NCBI GenBank assembly: GCA_003255025.1
Contig: QANY01002360.1
Span: 558,001 to 622,000, forward strand
Direction: 5' to 3'
DNA from: Datisca glomerata
Lineage: Eukaryota; Streptophyta; Magnoliopsida; Cucurbitales; Datiscaceae
Length of the DNA stretch: 64,000 bases
The position numbers were made by a program, and so were the translations under genes. This document shows, piece by piece, positions 58,380 to 64,000 of this stretch. Under the pieces are notes generated by a model, which was not told the DNA's origin, searched no databases, and was given only the letters and a program-made list of their open reading frames with translations. The number at the start of each line of letters is the position of its first letter. The first letter of the stretch is position 1.

Positions 58380-59340
58380 AAATATGCATAATTCTAATCA
58401 TCTTACCTGTCCTTTATTTCAGAACATGTGCTGGGCACCCCATATTTTAAGGTGGTTAACGGACGACTTTCGTCCATTCCATATTTCATATAGCTTGCCA
58501 GGCACCGTCTTCGTTGGAACTTGGTTTAGAATGTATGTTGCTATTTTCAAGGTTTATCCTCAGAATGAATCTGAGAGGGATAAGTAACTCATCATGAATC
58601 TAACTATATCCATCACAGTTTGATTCTTTCTCTCTGACATGCCATTACGTTCTGGAGTGCCAGGTGCTGTAAGATGAGAAAGAATACCTTCTTTCTTAAG
58701 AAAGTCTTCGAACTCTCCTAATAAGTACTCTCTACCATGATCAGATCGTAGCGTTTTGATTTTATTTCTCTAATTTCTTTTCGACCATACCCTTGTACTC
58801 TATAAACTTTTCGATGGTTTCAGACTTTTGGTGTATTATATAAACATGTCCAAAACGTGAGTAGTCATCAGCTAATGTTACAAAAGTATTCATAACCTCC
58901 TCTTGCTTGGATAATCAATGGCCCACATACATCACTATATACGAGTTCGAGGCATTGAGTAGTTCTTTCACCCTTTGCTGAAAATGGTATCTTGATCATT
59001 TTACCTTTTATACAGGATTCACATGTGGGTAGTGATCCCACACTTAAAGTTTGCAATGGACCATCATTTGAAAGTCTTTTAATCATGTCCAAGTTAATGT
59101 GGCCAAGACGTAAGTGCCACAAATATGTTAGATTGGTTCAGCCAGACTTCAACCTTTTACTATCCCCTTATAAATCAATATTTATTTCAATGTCACATAT
59201 CATTAGAACTACAGTTTTACGTAAAATAATTTATTTATCAAACGTGCAGTAGTAATCAAGCAATCATTTCTGAAAATTCTAATATTTTTATCAATGAAAT
59301 TCAAACTGAATACTTGCTCAATTAAACTAGCTACTGAAAT
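58380..59340 (-). pseudogene. Copia 2 integrase remnant
   Basis: 59122-58868 holds the pre-integrase 'MWHLRLGHINLDMIKRL', 'CESCIKGKMIKIPF' (zinc finger) and 'LELVYSDVCGPL', where the first catalytic Asp of the core is visible. Downstream, around 58740-58380, there are fragments of the core and C-terminal region in several frames. Confidence 0.85.
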
Positions 59341-59344
59341 AAGG

Positions 59345-60428
59345 TTCTTCTAAAAAACTGAGATATAATAAATATCACATAAAACCATAAAACTATTATT
59401 GAACGACAATTTAATAATTCGAACATATACATCTGATACTAGTACTCCATTACCCCAACGGAAGCTGAGCTCACCCTCGTCAAGCTTTCTGATCTTCCTG
59501 AACCCTTGCAAGGAACAACATGTATGGTTAATGGCTACAGAGTCTAGAATCCATGAAAAAATAGAGTCAGCCACATAATAGGCCTCAGTGACAAGTACTA
59601 TACCTTTAGATCTCAACTCCTTGAGATAGTCTGGGCAGTTACATTTTCAATGACCACCGGCTCCACAATGATGACACTTTTAATTCGACTTGTCCACTTT
59701 TGCGGCGTCCTTACCTTTTGCAGCTTTTGAGTTCTACTTCTTAGCCTTCTTCGAACCTCTCCTATGTTTCTTTTTGGAGCCAGAAGTGGAAGGCTTACTT
59801 TCAATAAGGTATGTCTCTCCAGTCTTCTTCTTGCCCTTTAGAAACAGTCTCTTAGCAACTTGCAGTTCCTTCATTAGCTCTGGAAAATGAGCACCTCAAC
59901 TTATTCATCGAATAATTAAGTATGAAGTTCTTAAAAGTCTTAGGCAGAGCCTTAAGGATCATATTAACTTGTGTCTTGCCATCTACCTCAACACCCATGA
60001 TCTCCATCTCATTCAGATAACTAATGATCAACATCATATATTCTCTAACAAGAGGTTACATCCTACAGTTCATGAAGTTTCCTACAACATCCTATTTGGC
60101 TTGGCCACCCTGATTTCTGAATATTTTGGTCATGTTCAACATCATATCAGCAACAGTTTCCATGTTTGGATGCTGTTATTGCAATACATTACTAACAGAA
60201 GCCAAGATGTAACACCTAACGATCTCATCAGAACATAACCAAGAAGCATAAACATCATTTTTCTCTTGAGTTGATCCAGCAATAGGCTCAATGTGACAAG
60301 GAGTGGTGAACACGAACTTGTTCTTTTCTACAGCCAGCACGATATCAAAATTACATTTTCAATCCACATAATTTTCACCAGTAAGTTTGTTCGCGTTTAA
60401 AATAGTTGTGAGTGGGGATAACGACATG
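59345..60428 (-). pseudogene. Copia 2 gag and protease remnant
   Basis: Gag starts at the ATG near 60428 ('LNANKLTGENYVDWKCNFD'). It continues through 'MMLIISYLNEMEIMGVEVDGKTQVNMILKALPKTFKNFI' (60037-59852) to a basic region with a decayed zinc knuckle (about 59660). The protease segment 59616-59350 reads 'FSWILDSVAINHTC', so the D-S-G catalytic triplet has become D-S-V. Confidence 0.84.
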
Positions 60429-62163
60429 GTTACTAAAAAGAATAAATAAAGTGATGTAAACAAATACTCAATCATGTTGGAAAGTATGATGCATGATACA
60501 AATACTTAAATATTTAAACAATGCAATAAAAAATATTTCTTCCATGATGTTTCGATCAACAACGATAACTTGTCTTATCTAAGGACAACGTCCAAGCTAC
60601 TTTCTATGGCATCGAGACTCCTCTCGTTTGGTTAACGTTTCTCAAGATGTCACTGCATCTAGCTTAACCAATCACCAATGATTTTGGTCACCTTAACCCC
60701 ATTGACTAGCACCTAGGTGGGATTCTAATTTAATTCGGTCTAAGTGTTTAACCAACGCATCAGGTTTAAAGGATCTCATGAACTAACAGTCCGTCTAGGA
60801 ACGGTCCTGCCTCACCACTTATTTTACAAACTTTAGTTTCTTAAGCAACTCGATGACTCAAAGCAACACGATTCCCAAGCTTCTACCGTTGAAGAGAAGA
60901 AAGCTAGGGCGGATCTAAACCATTCCTCGTGTCGTGATCAAGTTTGCGTTGGGGACCTTGATGACATTTCAACGTAAACGACTGTCCAACTTAGTTTTTG
61001 GAAAAATATTTTTTTTTTGTTATTCAAAAATTTTAACTCTTTATTAATTTGGAAAAACTAGTTTAAAAAATTATAAACTTTTATAAAATTTAAATTCCAA
61101 TTTTAAAAGTATAACTTTTATAAATTTCACATTGTATTTAAATTATGAGCCATTATAAATTAAACTACAATGATGCATGTACATGCTATATGGTATATTG
61201 ATATTGGCATATCTCTATTTCTATATGGCATGTTATATGATGATGCGAGATTAATAATAAACCATCAATTCAAAATTAACCTCTCTATTGGTCCGATTCT
61301 AATTACAACCTATAAAAGAATAATAAATAAATTATAATTAATTTAAATACTAGTTTTCATAGAGCCTGTAATTGTCTCATTGTTATTCAGAAAGTTCCAC
61401 CAATTTTGTAACTCTTTACAACACTACAGTCCCAATTTCAAAATTCAAAATTTTGATCAAAATCCTTTAATTAAGGAAAAATATTTTCCAAATTAAATAA
61501 TCCCTTTAAAAACCTTTTAAAATTTAAAATTCAAAAGATAAAACAATAAATTGATAATTATCTTTCAAATTCAAAATTCAAAAGATAAAATAGATAATAT
61601 ATATAATTATCTTTTGAATTCAAAATCCAAAAGATAAAAAGATAAAATAGATAATTATCTTTTGAATTCGAAATTCAAAAGATAAAAAGATAAAAATTGA
61701 TAATTATCTTTTCAATTTTAATTGTCTTTTATCCTTTTCAAAACCAAAAAATATTAAAAGTTACAATTTATAAGATAAAAGATGATTAGGGGTTTTGTGA
61801 AACATTACAGTGTTTTTTAAACCCTAATTGTTATCGCCTAAGGTTTCACAAACCCTAGTCACCATGTAGGGCACGATAGCGGACAACATGAGGTGGCGCG
61901 GCACAGCGGCGGACGACAACGGCGTCAGATTTCTGAGGCGGCGACGAATTACATTAAATTTAAAAAATATAATTTTTTCAAAATAAATTACATAAAATCC
62001 TATGTCTCAATTGAAAACTAAAATGCCTAGAGCCAATAGATCGGGATCCATTCATAAAACACATTCAGAACTATTTTGAATCTACCATCCAAAAATATGC
62101 CAATATCACAACATCCAATGATATATACATTTAATCAAAAAATATACATAAGCAAGATAACTA
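60429..62163 (-). other. Long untranslated leader of copia 2
   Basis: This is AT-rich and non-coding. From 61555 to 61725 it contains three or four imperfect inverted units of 'aattcaaaagataaaa' and 'ttatcttttgaatt', able to fold into hairpins. Confidence 0.65.
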
Positions 62164-62176
62164 GGCTCTGATACCA
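62164..62176 (-). other. Primer binding site of copia 2 (initiator tRNA-Met)
   Basis: The - strand reads TGGTATCAGAGCC, complementary to the 3' end of plant initiator tRNA-Met. Confidence 0.95.
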
Positions 62177-62182
62177 ATTATT

Positions 62183-64000
62183 TGATCAGGTGTTAAATTT
62201 TGTAGAAAAATCATTGAACCACGGACATTTCGTGGCCAGAATATCAAAATTTATAACATCAACCAATTTAATCATATTAAATATTAAAACCATACATCTA
62301 ATTATGCATACAAAGTTAAACATATTCAAAAGAGGTAGAAACAATTTTATAATTGCCTTGTATCGAAGAAATTCTGATTTGGTGGAATCCTATTAGTCGT
62401 CTCACGTTCTTCGTTCTTCATAGAACTCAAATCAGTCTTCACACCAACAACCACTCGTAAAATTTAAAAGTATATCTCAATTGGATGTTAATCATGTCTG
62501 GGCTCTTAAAACAATGAGAGAATAAAAATCAATTTTTTCCTTCTCCTCTATAGAATTCGGAGGCAAGGAGGGGAGGGAGAGAAACACTTTTCTGCTCTGT
62601 GTAATCACACACTCTGCTAGGGTTAGAGATGCAACCCTATTGCCATATCTTATACAATAATTACAGAATATACACATATGCCCCAATATGTTATATTACC
62701 AAAAATTCACACTCTAATCTTTACTATTGCCGAGAATTGCATATCTCCCAAGAGTCAATGTTGTGTCTAAATTCATCAATCCAAATTGATCTCTATCAAT
62801 TAACTAATTAATTTCTTTTATTTTAATTAGAAAATAACCAATTAATTAATTTGAACATTAATTAATTGGTTTCTACTAATTAAGTTATAACACCCATCAC
62901 ATACGAGTTCGGGAAATATACATTTGGTGAAAACATATTTTTGGTCCAACTAGTGTTGTTTGTCATTCTTGTTCTTATGAGCTACTCCTGAGACCGAATG
63001 AACACACATAGATAAATCTATAAGACTCAAATATCGGTGAATTTATCTTCATAAATTCCCAACCTATTTAATCCTCACATCGTACGACTTTACTATAAGT
63101 TTGATGCCGAATCAACTCTCGATTCATGCACGTTACATTTTCTCTTGGTGCAAATAAATATTTTTATTTCATGGTCCATAGAATATTTAACACATTACTC
63201 TTTGCGAATATCAGTGACAAGATCAGGATGTAAGATTACCATTTTACCCCTCTTGATATTATTTCCTTAACTCCTTTATGACTGTGAATAAGAAAGATTA
63301 ATAGTAAATTATCTCGTACAAATTCCCATGTCTTATTGAAGATTAATTTCAACGAATACCTAGCCCGGTTAATTTATTTGCACACCCATAAATCAAGCAT
63401 AATGTGATCTTGTTGCATTTTACAATCTAACCACGAATTTCCATATATGTGAGTCGCGCAACTCCAACATAGTTGAATCACGATCCTAATAGCCGAGGTA
63501 TTGTCTGGTAATTCGAACTCACTCCTTTTGCATATCAAAGATCGTAACTAACTAGGTCATGTTTCATATTCACCTCAGGATTAAAGTAAATATGAAAAAA
63601 CCGTTAAGGTGTAACAATTAGACTTAGAGCTAGATAAATGGCTTTACTCCATATTAATTTGTTACTGGTCTATTCAACATGCTCCATAATATTTCTAAGT
63701 CAACCGGTAGAGTCTCTACTCCCATGCCCTGAGACTAGCATCCTTTGGTTCAACCTAATAGTCATAACCAGACTTGATTGCCTAGTCGATTCTAAGACTG
63801 TGAATAACATTCTGAACTGTTTCAGAAGAGTTTGTCTAGAAGACCCCCCAGTCTTTACTCTTCTTACGTTGACAGTAGTTCCAAGACTTGAGTAAATTAT
63901 AAATACACTTTAATTAATAGAAAAAACTTTAATTCATTCATTAAATTCAGTAACACAAAATGTCTGAAAAATAACTAAATACTCATAAATAGTTATTACA
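62183..64000 (-). repeat. 5' LTR of copia 2, truncated by the window end
   Basis: It is bounded on the left by the primer site. The stretch 63867-64000 matches the remnant 3' LTR. It is at least 1.8 kb, AT-rich and without genes. Confidence 0.85.

Larger units (their letters stand above)
56363..64000 (-). mobile_element. Ty1/copia retrotransposon 2, decayed, continues past the window
   Basis: On the - strand the order is 5' LTR (62183 to beyond 64000), initiator-Met primer site, 1.7 kb leader, gag, protease, integrase, RT, RNase H, polypurine tract and a truncated 3' LTR. The first 135 bases of the two LTRs align well (56363-56500 with 63867-64000). The architecture matches copia 1, including the TGTTGGAA LTR start and the long leader. 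The two differ in sequence, so they are related but separate families or subfamilies. No coding region is intact. Confidence 0.92.

Noticed and set aside
61555..61725. CRISPR-like spaced repeats
   Set aside because: The units are inverted, imperfect and AT-rich with no unique spacers, in a plant retrotransposon leader; this is not a CRISPR array.

Overview
The window is nuclear DNA of a seed plant, almost certainly a eudicot. It carries an intronless light-harvesting gene (LHCB1), a class III secretory peroxidase, GT-AG introns in AT-rich DNA, a nuclear tRNA-Phe gene, plant-type LINEs with a C-terminal RNase H, and Ty1/copia elements primed by initiator tRNA-Met. The genus cannot be fixed from the sequence. 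A 16-base N run inside a poly-G tract (47677-47692) shows that this is a draft assembly.

Layout. 1-4574: LINE family A, + strand, one fragment and one longer decayed copy. 4575-13035: a decayed copia element on the - strand, with a 2.27 kb 5' LTR and a truncated 3' LTR. 13614-22355: first copy (-) of a WDR6/TRM734-like WD40 gene, with an 80-bp tandem duplication and a tRNA-Phe(GAA) gene just upstream. 22703-26690: mostly empty, with a degenerate tRNA-Ala, a MITE-like palindromic element and a small Helitron. 26690-31841: LINE family B plus a flank that recurs at 45827-46711. 31842-38461: second WDR6-like copy (+), facing the first. 39059-39862: intact LHCB1 (-), tail to tail with that copy. 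40945-46711: second LINE B locus. 46712-49480: gap, Helitron termini and peroxidase upstream DNA. 49552-50682: peroxidase. 51880-52856: remnant of a duplicated peroxidase locus without its coding region. 52857-56362: another LINE A copy (-). 56363-64000: a second copia element (-) that runs off the window.

The most interesting structure is the WDR6-like pair. Reconstructing exons on both strands gives a 20-exon gene of about 1,406 codons. Both copies carry the same in-frame TGA at codon 672, at the start of exon 12. The - strand copy is fully open from the start codon to that TGA (671 codons), then frameshifted and cut off. The + strand copy is broken before the TGA (5' truncation and a 3.6 kb deletion of exons 4-10), but fully open from an ATG two codons after the TGA to the natural stop (733 codons). 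The two facing loci thus keep complementary halves of one protein. This could be gene fission by duplication and complementary decay, two pseudogenes caught early, or an assembly artefact.

Only LHCB1, the peroxidase and tRNA-Phe look like clearly intact genes. The rest is retrotransposon debris, segmental duplication and AT-rich intergenic DNA.
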